The notes under the pieces: generated by a model
What the model was told of the DNA's origin: nothing
Seen by the model: only the letters and a program-made list of their open reading frames with translations
Database searches by the model: none
From: Desulfobacteraceae bacterium
GTDB lineage: Bacteria; Desulfobacterota; Desulfobacteria; Desulfobacterales; Desulfosalsimonadaceae
Assembly (NCBI GenBank): GCA_007136525.1
Contig: SLGU01000273.1
Location: 1-5,395, forward strand
Length of the DNA stretch: 5,395 nt
Direction of reading: 5' to 3'
Program-made: the position numbers and the translations under genes
Part shown: piece by piece, positions 1 to 5,394 of the stretch
Layout of the letters: each line of letters starts with the position of its first letter
Numbering within the stretch: position 1 is the stretch's first letter

Positions 1-2227
1 TAACGGTTTGCAGGAACTCGGAAACCTCCCGTACGGAAACGCCCATGGCCTCAGCTTTTGAGCGATCCACTGCAATTTCCCTTTCCGGTGCACCGCTTGT
101 TCTGCTCACAAGGGTGTCGGTCACCCCGGGAACATTTTCGATGATTTCGCTTACCCGGGCTGCCAATTCGTCGGCCGTGTCAAGATTGTAGCCCCGGATT
201 TCGACTTCAATGCGCTCGGTTCCCCCGGTGGCGCGTCGGATCAGGAAGAAGCCCTGACCTTCGCGCGTCCGTATGACGGCGCCGGGCATTCCGGCCAGCT
301 TCGTTCTTAATAGGGCTGCGATTTCAGCACTGGAACGGTCTCTGTCCGACATTGGTACAAGCGATATACGGAGATGCCCCTCGTTTGAACCGCCGCCCCG
401 CCAGTGGGTACCGCCGACGCTGGCCACAACGCTTCTCAACTCGGAGACCTCGGAAAAAACGATTTCCTCGATGCCTCGGATCATGTCGTCGGTGATGTCG
501 AGCCTTGTGCCCACGGCCATCTCCACATTGACCCGGACTTCACCTTCATCGGTCTGCGGCATGAGTTCGGTGCCGATCCGTGGGATCATTGCCAGGCTTG
601 CCGCAAGGATCAGTATGGCCACAAAGAGGGTTGTGGGACGATGATCCAGTGATAAACCCAGAATCCGGAGGTAAATTTTTTCCATTTTCCGGTTGACCGT
701 GGAAAAAGCGTGAAAAAGGTATTCAACAGCCCTGAGTCGGCTCTTCCCGTGTTTTTCAGGCGGGGCGAGAAACCTTGAAGCAAGCATCGGTATGACCGTC
801 AACGCAACCGCCAGCGAGCACAAAAGGGCGAATGCAACGACCATTGCAAGCTGGAAGAACATGATGCCGGCCATTCCCCGGACAAATATAAGGGGGACAA
901 AAATGGTCAGAGTCGTGACCGTGCTCGCAATGATGGCCGAAGAGACTTCGCTGGTGCCGTTAATTGCGGATGTGTCTGCCGAAGCGCCTTGTTCCCGCAT
1001 CCGGAAGATGTTTTCAAGAACGACAATGGCATTGTCAACGAGCATGCCGACGCCGAGGGCAAGCCCGCCAAGGGTCATGAGGTTCAGGGTGAATCCGCCA
1101 ACGTAGATCATGGCAAAGGTCCCGATAATGGAAACCGGGATAGCCACGGCAATTATGGCCGTGCTTCGGATGTTTCTTAAAAATACCATGAGGACGAAAA
1201 GGGCGATAAGCCCGCCATACAGAGCGGCCGTTCCCACATTGGTGATGGAGCGCTGGATGAATTCGGACGTATCGATAATCGGGGTGATCCGCACCTGGGG
1301 GATGTCCCTGTTGATTCGATCGATTTCAGCAAGCACGCGGCGGGCCACTTCAACGGTGTTGGTGCCGGACTGCTTGTTCACGGACAAGCGGAGACCCGGA
1401 TCACCATTTACGCGAACGATACGGCGGACCCTTTCGTAACTGTCGGTTATGTCTGCAACCTGTTCAAGGCGCACAGGCGTATTGTCCCGGACCGCAACGG
1501 TGGTTTTCCGGATCTCGTTCAGATCGGTAAACTCTCCGGCAGTCCGCAGGGTCAATTCCCATGTGCCGGATTCGATGGATCCGGCCGGGAGTGTAATATT
1601 GGCGCTTCTGATGGCGTTGATAATTGAAGAAACTGACAGCTCCAGCGCCTTGAGCCGGACCGGGTCCAAGTCCACATGGATTTCCCGGTTCAACCCCCCC
1701 CATATATCCATGGATGCAACGCCCGGGACCCGCTCGATGCGGTATTTGATGTCATCATCGATGATGCGTCGCGTTTCAATCGGGTCAAGATGGCTTGAGG
1801 CGCCCAGGACAAGAATGGGAAAGCTTGCAGGGTCAAACTTGCGCAGGGAAGGGCGGTCTGCTTCGTCCGGCAGCCTTGGGATAACACGGTCCAGACGGTC
1901 CCGGATATCGTTGGCTGCGGCATCGAGATCTGTACCCCATGCAAAGGTGACCCGGACGTTGCTGCCGCCTTCCGTGGAAACCGATGAAACCGTTTCAACG
2001 CCCGGCACCGCACTCATGGCTTCCTCGACGGGTCGGGTGATCAGTTCCTCGATGATCTCGGGGCTCGCCTGTTCATAGGTAGTGGAAATGCTCAGGGTCG
2101 GATAGGTGATGTCGGGTAAAAGATCAACAGGCAGTCTTGACAGGGCCATGCCGCCGATGATGATGACGCAAAGCGTCACCATGGTGGTGAAAATCGGACG
2201 TTTGACTGAAAAAGCGGCTGATTTCAA
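1..2227 (-). CDS. RND-family (HAE1-type) inner-membrane efflux pump, C-terminus cut off by the window edge
   Basis: This is a proton-driven inner-membrane exporter of the AcrB/MexB superfamily, read from my translation of the minus strand. About 742 codons are present; the family is usually about 1030-1050 residues, so roughly 300 are missing. The TTG at 2227 is chosen because the next residues, KSAAFSVKRPIFTTMVT, match the family N-terminus. An in-frame stop lies a few codons upstream, and GGGG sits about 9 nt before the TTG. Visible parts are TM1 (about 13-31), a periplasmic porter region with PVDLLPDITYP and a DIWGGLNRE motif, TM2-TM6 (about 333-480), TM7 (about 524-542) and the start of the second porter half. 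TM4 carries GMLVDNAIVVLENIFR, with D398 and N399 at the places of AcrB D407/D408. The gene starts two bases after the adaptor stop, so the two are probably translationally coupled. The substrate cannot be told from sequence. Confidence 0.95.
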   Translation of the reverse strand, partial: MKSAAFSVKRPIFTTMVTLCVIIIGGMALSRLPVDLLPDITYPTLSISTTYEQASPEIIEELITRPVEEAMSAVPGVETVSSVSTEGGSNVRVTFAWGTDLDAAANDIRDRLDRVIPRLPDEADRPSLRKFDPASFPILVLGASSHLDPIETRRIIDDDIKYRIERVPGVASMDIWGGLNREIHVDLDPVRLKALELSVSSIINAIRSANITLPAGSIESGTWELTLRTAGEFTDLNEIRKTTVAVRDNTPVRLEQVADITDSYERVRRIVRVNGDPGLRLSVNKQSGTNTVEVARRVLAEIDRINRDIPQVRITPIIDTSEFIQRSITNVGTAALYGGLIALFVLMVFLRNIRSTAIIAVAIPVSIIGTFAMIYVGGFTLNLMTLGGLALGVGMLVDNAIVVLENIFRMREQGASADTSAINGTSEVSSAIIASTVTTLTIFVPLIFVRGMAGIMFFQLAMVVAFALLCSLAVALTVIPMLASRFLAPPEKHGKSRLRAVEYLFHAFSTVNRKMEKIYLRILGLSLDHRPTTLFVAILILAASLAMIPRIGTELMPQTDEGEVRVNVEMAVGTRLDITDDMIRGIEEIVFSEVSELRSVVASVGGTHWRGGGSNEGHLRISLVPMSDRDRSSAEIAALLRTKLAGMPGAVIRTREGQGFFLIRRATGGTERIEVEIRGYNLDTADELAARVSEIIENVPGVTDTLVSRTSGAPEREIAVDRSKAEAMGVSVREVSEFLQTV

Positions 2228-2229
2228 TT

Positions 2230-3396
2230 TTATAGCCCCGTGATTTTAGCGGCGATTCGGACGGTTGCGCCGTCCTCCAGCAGGTGCTGGCCTAAAGTGA
2301 CGACCATGCCGGTGATGTCCGGTTGCGTGATTTCAATACGGTCACCCTCGGTGATGCCGGTTTCGACCGGAATGAATGAAGCCGTATGGGTGTCTTCATC
2401 CACAATGAAAATTCCGCTTTTTCCATCACGGGTGACAATCGAAGATGCCGGAATGACGTTCACATCCTCATTTCTTGAAAATTCGATCCATGCACGGACA
2501 TACATCCCCGGCGCCAGAAGGAAATCTTCATTGGGGATATCGATTTCAACAACGGCCTGGCGGGACGCTTCGGCAAGCACGGGGGAACGCCTGGCGATGC
2601 GACCTTCAAAAATCCGGTCCGGGTATGCGTCTGTATCGACATGGGCGACCTGGCCGGTTCTGATTTGGGGAAAATCCCTTTCAATGACGTGAATTCGGGC
2701 GATCACGGAATCGATGTCCACAATGGCGACCATGGGATCATTTGCCCGCAGCATGGTGCCTTCATCAATAAACCGTTCTGAAATGATCCGCCTGCTGCCG
2801 CCGTTGGTCCAACGGGCATGGATTCGGGTGTAAGAGAGGCGCACACGGGCGGCTTCCAGTGCTGCTTCCCGCTGATGCACCTGTGCCTGGGAAACCGCCA
2901 GGGCCGCTTTGGCCGCATTGTTTTTTGCCAGGGCGGTATCAAGCTCGGCTTCGGATGCAACTTTCTCCTGCCGAAGTTCCTGAGCGCGCTCCAATTCACG
3001 GGCTGCGATTTCGAGCCCGCTTTCAGCATCCTGCAGATTGGCCCTGCTGACTTCCAGTTCAGCCTTGGCCTGGGTGACGGCGAGGGCATATTCCTCTCCG
3101 TCCAGGACTGCAACAAGGTCGCCGTTTGCAACATGATCTCCTATATTGACCCGGATATTTTCCAGCCGGCCCTGAATCTTGGGAGAGATGACAAACCGGG
3201 CAGACGGTCTGAGTGTGCCTGTAAACCGGGCAATATCTTTAATGGTATCCCGTTTGATTGCCGTAACCTCAACCGGAACGGCCCTTACGCCCCTTTCTGC
3301 AATTGTTCCTGTTTCAGTGGGCGCTGAAAAGAAAAACCGCCATCCGAAAAACCCGGCTGCAATGACTGCGATGACAGCAAGCGTTTTTAAATTCAC
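2230..3396 (-). CDS. RND efflux periplasmic adaptor (HlyD/AcrA-type membrane fusion protein)
   Basis: This adaptor would link the inner-membrane pump to an outer-membrane channel across the periplasm. The protein has 388 residues, normal for the family. It has an N-terminal membrane anchor (about 5-22, LAVIAVIAAGFFGWRFFF) rather than a lipobox. The first barrel/lipoyl half follows, including SPKIQGRLENIRVNIGDHV and GDLVAVLDGEEY, then an Ala/Glu-rich alpha-helical hairpin (about 100-185). The second lipoyl half contains RFIDEGTMLRANDPMVAIVD, then come a beta-barrel and a membrane-proximal domain with PASSIVTRDGKSGIFIVDE. A short WTNGGSRR stretch sits where many relatives have a tighter turn before the second lipoyl half. 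I chose GTG at 3396 because GGAGG lies four bases upstream of it. A TTG five codons earlier (3411) is in frame, but that Shine-Dalgarno would then be inside the coding sequence. The gene is first in the operon, two bases before the pump. Confidence 0.95.
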   Translation of the reverse strand: MNLKTLAVIAVIAAGFFGWRFFFSAPTETGTIAERGVRAVPVEVTAIKRDTIKDIARFTGTLRPSARFVISPKIQGRLENIRVNIGDHVANGDLVAVLDGEEYALAVTQAKAELEVSRANLQDAESGLEIAARELERAQELRQEKVASEAELDTALAKNNAAKAALAVSQAQVHQREAALEAARVRLSYTRIHARWTNGGSRRIISERFIDEGTMLRANDPMVAIVDIDSVIARIHVIERDFPQIRTGQVAHVDTDAYPDRIFEGRIARRSPVLAEASRQAVVEIDIPNEDFLLAPGMYVRAWIEFSRNEDVNVIPASSIVTRDGKSGIFIVDEDTHTASFIPVETGITEGDRIEITQPDITGMVVTLGQHLLEDGATVRIAAKITGL

Positions 3397-3400
3397 AAGT

Positions 3401-3405
3401 CCTCC
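3401..3405 (-). promoter_or_regulatory. Ribosome binding site of the adaptor gene
   Basis: On the minus strand GGAGG is followed by ACTT and then GTG. The spacing of four bases is slightly short but usable. The site favours GTG at 3396 over the in-frame TTG at 3411. Confidence 0.65.
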
Positions 3406-3437
3406 AATCAATTGAAATCCAAAAAGGTTCTATCCAG

Positions 3438-3466
3438 TTTATCGCTGTCTGGAAAGCCAATGTCAA
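3438..3466 (-). promoter_or_regulatory. Sigma-70-type promoter of the efflux operon
   Basis: Read on the minus strand, a perfect TTGACA (3466-3461) is followed by a 17-base spacer and GATAAA (3443-3438), which matches the -10 consensus at four of six positions. The predicted transcript would start near 3431, about 35 bases before the GTG start. No competing promoter of this quality is seen upstream of the adaptor. Activity is inferred from consensus match and position. Confidence 0.65.
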
Positions 3467-3476
3467 CAGGCATTGG
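3457..3476. promoter_or_regulatory. Inverted repeat over the efflux -35 box, candidate operator
   Basis: The plus strand reads CCAATG, eight bases, then CATTGG: a perfect 6+8+6 inverted repeat. The -35 hexamer at 3461-3466 lies wholly inside it. RND operons are commonly repressed by TetR- or MarR-type regulators that bind such dyads over the promoter, so an operator role is a reasonable inference. No regulator gene is in the window, so its binder is unknown. Confidence 0.45.
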
Positions 3477-3511
3477 GGGTGAACCATGAATTTGCAATTT
3501 GTATGCCTTAC

Positions 3512-3540
3512 TTGAGGTTTTTGATTCTGGTTGATATAAT
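3512..3540 (+). promoter_or_regulatory. Sigma-70-type promoter reading toward the secreted-protein gene
   Basis: TTGAGG (3512-3517, four of six matches to the -35 consensus), a 17-base spacer and a perfect TATAAT (3535-3540) predict a start near 3547. It is divergent from the efflux promoter. The next substantial plus-strand gene starts at 3817, so this would give a leader of about 270 nt. Confidence 0.55.
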
Positions 3541-3573
3541 AAGGTGTTTGCGCTGAACGACAACTACCTGTCC

Positions 3574-3687
3574 ATGCGATTTACCGGCAACAATTGTCGA
3601 GGGATCGAAAAAAACGGAAAAATTTGTCGAAAGGAAAATGACGTCATCAACGCTTTCATGAAGCGATACTTTCAAGGGTTCGCATAA
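3574..3687 (+). CDS. Possible small ORF or gene remnant (37 residues)
   Basis: An ATG-started frame encodes MRFTGNNCRGIEKNGKIC followed by RKENDVINAFMKRYFQGFA and a TAA stop. The frame is open upstream to a TGA at 3532, so a GTG at 3544 could add ten residues, but that GTG would lie at or before the predicted transcription start. The two-cysteine segment and the amphipathic, basic C-terminal part look protein-like. No Shine-Dalgarno is seen before the ATG. I do not recognise the sequence. It could be the tail of a decayed gene, a real small protein, or chance. Confidence 0.2.
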   Translation: MRFTGNNCRGIEKNGKICRKENDVINAFMKRYFQGFA

Positions 3688-3717
3688 GCATGGTGAACTT
3701 TTTCTTCGGAGGGCAAA

Positions 3718-3783
3718 TTGCTATTGCATAGCATCATTTCCGGAACTATGATAAGCGATGAATCTTTAATTGATCTTCATTAG
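3718..3783 (+). CDS. Possible leader peptide ORF (21 codons, TTG start)
   Basis: GGAGGG at 3708-3713, a strong Shine-Dalgarno, lies four bases before TTG at 3718. That opens a 21-codon frame, LLHSIISGTMISDESLIDLH after start substitution, ending in TAG 33 bases before the next gene. A small hairpin (GCTAT/ATAGC, 3720-3732) sits directly after the ribosome site. A short ATG frame at 3690 overlaps it. The strong ribosome site without a good downstream ATG is what makes it notable. Translation is unproven. Confidence 0.2.
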   Translation: MLLHSIISGTMISDESLIDLH

Positions 3784-3816
3784 AATGACGTAACCCTTAA
3801 AAAAGGATGATCTGCA

Positions 3817-4428
3817 ATGAAAACAAGTTTTTCCGTTAAGTGCCTGATTGCCGGTTTCGTGTTGATGTTCGCCCTGGTAGGAACTGTATCCGCCGCCCCG
3901 CTTCGGGATGCGGACATCAAAAACTTCATATCGAGCTTTAAAGAGATTCAGATGCTGGAGGAGGACTACGACGACCTGGATCAGTATTATGAAGATGATG
4001 ATCCCGGTTCTGACATGTCCGCCCAGGTACCGGACAATATTATGTCTGACAGCATCGAGCGGCTGAAAGGCCATGAAATCTATGGCCGTATGCAGGGTAT
4101 TGCCCGGAGCCATGGCTTCAGAAACGTCGAGCAATGGGCAAAGGTGGGAGACAGGGTTCTGAGAGCGTTTTTTACAATCACATTCGAGGAAGAAGATCGC
4201 GATATTACAGCAGAAATGGAGCAATCCCTGCGCGAGATAGATGAAAATCCATACATGACCGATGAACAGAAACAGGAAATCAAGCAGATGATGCAAAATA
4301 CGCTGGCTTCAGTAGAATATATGACCGGCGCGCCAGCAGAAGATGTGAATGCGGTCCGCCCCCACATGGATGCATTGCGGTTTGTGATGGAATATGACGA
4401 TTATGACGACGACGATGACGATTATTGA
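3817..4428 (+). CDS. Secreted acidic protein of unknown function with an Asp/Tyr C-terminal tail
   Basis: I do not recognise this 203-residue protein. Residues 1-26 form a classical Sec signal peptide: a charged start MKTSFSVK, a hydrophobic core LIAGFVLMFALVG, and V-S-A before the likely cut. Cys9 is not in a lipobox, so it is probably soluble in the periplasm or outside the cell. The mature part is mainly helical and strongly acidic, with an acidic cluster at 48-62 (EEDYDDLDQYYEDDD) and a tail at 193-203 made only of Asp and Tyr. Between them lie YGRMQGIARSHGFRNVEQWAKVGDRV (split: 89-100 and 101-114), a helical segment that is probably the conserved core, and a long charged helix at about 129-168. 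The start is supported by AAGGA nine bases upstream. Acidic clusters could bind Ca2+ or other cations, but this is a guess. It is convergent with the cNMP-binding gene and separated from the efflux operon by a divergent region. Confidence 0.85.
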   Translation: MKTSFSVKCLIAGFVLMFALVGTVSAAPLRDADIKNFISSFKEIQMLEEDYDDLDQYYEDDDPGSDMSAQVPDNIMSDSIERLKGHEIYGRMQGIARSHGFRNVEQWAKVGDRVLRAFFTITFEEEDRDITAEMEQSLREIDENPYMTDEQKQEIKQMMQNTLASVEYMTGAPAEDVNAVRPHMDALRFVMEYDDYDDDDDDY

Positions 4429-4468
4429 TGAACCCGTAAAAAGTCGTTTGTCCTTCTTTTGCATCCGT

Positions 4469-4500
4469 CTTCTGATGCCTTCAGTGGAAGGTGTCAGAAG
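4469..4500. terminator. 14-bp hairpin between convergent genes, possible bidirectional terminator
   Basis: CTTCTGATGCCTTC and GAAGGTGTCAGAAG flank the four-base loop AGTG. In RNA all 14 positions pair, two of them as G-U wobbles. The hairpin lies 40 bases after the acidic protein stop and includes the stop codon of the cNMP-binding gene (4494-4496). No clean U-tract follows directly on either strand; TTTT begins nine bases after it on the plus strand. It may therefore end or stabilise transcripts rather than be a textbook intrinsic terminator. Confidence 0.5.
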
Positions 4501-5036
4501 CCGGCTGTTTTGTACTGTTTGATAAAATCATGGATTAACGAATCCAGTTGCAAGGGATCGATTTCGGATTGTTTTTCCAGGACCAGGTCCTTGTTTGCCT
4601 GTTTGAGTTTATTGATCAGGTTGAGGATCATGAGCATCAGGAGCCGGTTGCCGGCATCTGGGTAGGATTTGAAAAAATAGATCAAGTCCTGCCTTTTGGT
4701 CTGGAGGACGGTTGAGTCTGTTAGTGTCTTTACACTAGCCGTTCTTTTGGCGGTCATGAAAATAGCCGCTTCCCCAAAGCTCTCCCCGGGTTGTATCCTG
4801 CAGATGGAAATTTCCTTTCCCTGCCTGTCCTTCATGGAAACGCTCGCCTCCCCACTGATCAAACAGTAAAGGGCATCGCCGATTTCATCCTGGCAAATGA
4901 TGCGTTCCCCTTTGGTAAAGTGCAGTATGGATGAAATCAAAAGGATTTTCTGGCGCTCATCCTCGTTCAGCCAATGAAAGATCTGGATGTTCTTAATGGC
5001 CGGGATAAATTGTAATATATTGGATTCCTTGATCAT
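4494..5036 (-). CDS. Stand-alone cyclic nucleotide-binding domain protein (CAP_ED), no DNA-binding domain
   Basis: This is a 180-residue cytoplasmic protein with one cyclic nucleotide-binding beta-roll. In order: an N-terminal helix (about 9-35), GDALYCLISGEASV (53-66), and the phosphate-binding cassette PGESFGEAAIFMTAKRTAS (83-101). The cassette keeps the Glu (E89) and Arg (R98) that hold the ribose and phosphate in this family, and the E-to-R spacing of nine resembles PKA rather than E. coli CRP. A long helix (about 125-155) follows, then a short tail. The length leaves no room for the helix-turn-helix of CRP/FNR regulators, so it probably acts by protein contact. ATG at 5036 is preferred because GGAG lies six bases upstream; another ATG at 5048 lacks a ribosome site. 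It is convergent with the secreted protein gene. Which nucleotide it binds, if any, is unknown. Confidence 0.88.
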   Translation of the reverse strand: MIKESNILQFIPAIKNIQIFHWLNEDERQKILLISSILHFTKGERIICQDEIGDALYCLISGEASVSMKDRQGKEISICRIQPGESFGEAAIFMTAKRTASVKTLTDSTVLQTKRQDLIYFFKSYPDAGNRLLMLMILNLINKLKQANKDLVLEKQSEIDPLQLDSLIHDFIKQYKTAGF

Positions 5037-5042
5037 TGATAT

Positions 5043-5046
5043 CTCC
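5043..5046 (-). promoter_or_regulatory. Ribosome binding site deciding the cNMP-binding protein start
   Basis: GGAG is followed by ATATCA and then ATG at 5036. The site overlaps the upstream ATG (5048-5046), which has no such signal itself, so 5036 is the more likely start. Confidence 0.55.
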
Positions 5047-5102
5047 ATGGGGCTTGAAGGCGGCAGATTGCCGTTGCCACCGGGGAATGGTATCTCTGTT
5101 TG

Positions 5103-5131
5103 TATATAGCCCTAAATAGCTGTAGTGTCAA
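5103..5131 (-). promoter_or_regulatory. Sigma-70-type promoter of the cNMP-binding protein gene
   Basis: The minus strand has a perfect TTGACA (5131-5126), a 17-base spacer and TATATA (5108-5103). The predicted start near 5096 gives an untranslated leader of about 60 bases before ATG 5036. The gene is thus probably transcribed alone rather than from the tRNA promoter. Confidence 0.68.
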
Positions 5132-5142
5132 TATAATTGGGA

Positions 5143-5215
5143 CGCAGGCAACTCGCCGGAGGGGATAGAAATTGCCGGCGTTGAAAGGAAAAGGCTGCTG
5201 CCTGCGGATTCAACG
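5143..5215. repeat. Cluster of nested and competing inverted repeats between the tRNA and the cNMP-binding gene
   Basis: Three perfect inverted pairs overlap here: CGCAGGCA (5143-5150) with TGCCTGCG (5199-5206); CGCCGG (5154-5159) with CCGGCG (5175-5180), which can extend by CAA/TTG past a two-base bulge; and CGTTGAA (5179-5185) with TTCAACG (5209-5215). The first two can form together as one branched stem, and the third competes with them. No coding sequence is seen. It could be a structured RNA in the tRNA trailer, a protein-binding site, or a remnant of a small repeat element. Confidence 0.4.
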
Positions 5216-5233
5216 GATGAGGGATGGATGCAG

Positions 5234-5275
5234 AAAAGGGGTCCAGTCGCTCAAATGAGTTCGCTGCCCCCTTTT
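5234..5275. terminator. Terminator-like hairpin downstream of tRNA-Phe
   Basis: AAAAGGGG (5234-5241) pairs with CCCCTTTT (5268-5275). Inside, CAG/CTG and CTCA/TGAG pairs continue the stem with small internal loops. On the minus strand the hairpin begins 24 bases after the tRNA 3' end and closes with a run of four T, so it fits an intrinsic terminator for the tRNA. The symmetrical A and T flanks would also allow function on the plus strand. Confidence 0.6.
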
Positions 5276-5299
5276 CGATAAACAACACTTCTTGAATTT

Positions 5300-5375
5300 T
5301 GGTGCCGAGGGACGGAATTGAACCGCCGACACGGTGATTTTCAGTCACCTGCTCTACCGACTGAGCTACCTCGGC
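5300..5375 (-). tRNA. tRNA-Phe, anticodon GAA
   Basis: The 76-base gene folds as a full cloverleaf on the minus strand. The acceptor stem is GCCGAGG/CCTCGGC, the D-arm has GCTC/GAGC with loop AGTCGGTA, and the anticodon stem is GGTGA/TCACC around loop CTGAAAA (5344-5338), giving anticodon GAA for phenylalanine. The variable loop is GTGTC, and the T-arm GGCGG-TTCAATT-CCGTC has one G-U pair. Discriminator A and the CCA end are encoded in the DNA. A terminator-like hairpin follows at 5234-5275, so it is probably a single-tRNA transcript unless more tRNAs lie upstream beyond the window. Confidence 0.97.
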
Positions 5376-5388
5376 ATTGATTGCCAAG

Positions 5389-5394
5389 TGTATA
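5389..5394 (-). promoter_or_regulatory. Possible -10 box of the tRNA-Phe promoter
   Basis: TATACA on the minus strand lies 13 bases before the mature tRNA 5' end, a usual place for a -10 box with a short 5' leader. The -35 box would fall outside the window, so the promoter cannot be confirmed. Confidence 0.35.

Larger units (their letters stand above)
3547..3816 (+). other. Long AT-rich leader region upstream of the secreted acidic protein gene
   Basis: This stretch holds no clear gene. It contains a possible 37-codon ORF (3574-3687), a possible 21-codon ORF with its own Shine-Dalgarno (3718-3783), a perfect 8-bp palindrome TGACGTCA (3639-3646), a small hairpin CGCTT/AAGCG (3651-3665) and another, GCTAT/ATAGC (3720-3732). 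I could not match it to a riboswitch family that I know. It may be a 5' untranslated leader, may hold a small RNA, or may carry the remains of a lost gene. Confidence 0.35.

Noticed and set aside
1449..2078. Plus-strand open frame of 209 codons opposite the pump
   Set aside because: The minus strand encodes a continuous RND protein here; the Ser/Arg-rich translation is a shadow.
2818..3327. Plus-strand open frame of 169 codons opposite the adaptor
   Set aside because: It is antisense to a clear HlyD-type gene, has no ribosome site, and its composition reflects codon bias of the real strand.
3409..3411. TTG at 3411 as the adaptor start
   Set aside because: The GGAGG ribosome site lies downstream of this codon and fits GTG at 3396; the extra five residues add nothing typical of the family.
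3639..3646. TGACGTCA palindrome as a regulatory site
   Set aside because: A single 8-bp palindrome with no repeated partner and no link to a promoter element can be chance.
3766..4296. Minus-strand open frame of 176 codons opposite the secreted protein
   Set aside because: The plus-strand frame has a ribosome site and a clear signal peptide; the antisense frame starts inside it without a start signal.
5219..5229. GATGAGGGATG tandem GGATG-like repeats after the tRNA as an attachment site
   Set aside because: The repeats are short and imperfect, no copy of the tRNA 3' end was found elsewhere in the window, and no integrase is present.
5112..5387. Minus-strand frame reading EVAQSVEQVTENHRVGGSIPSL
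   Set aside because: This is the usual spurious translation of a tRNA gene; the DNA folds as tRNA-Phe and the rest of the frame is noncoding.
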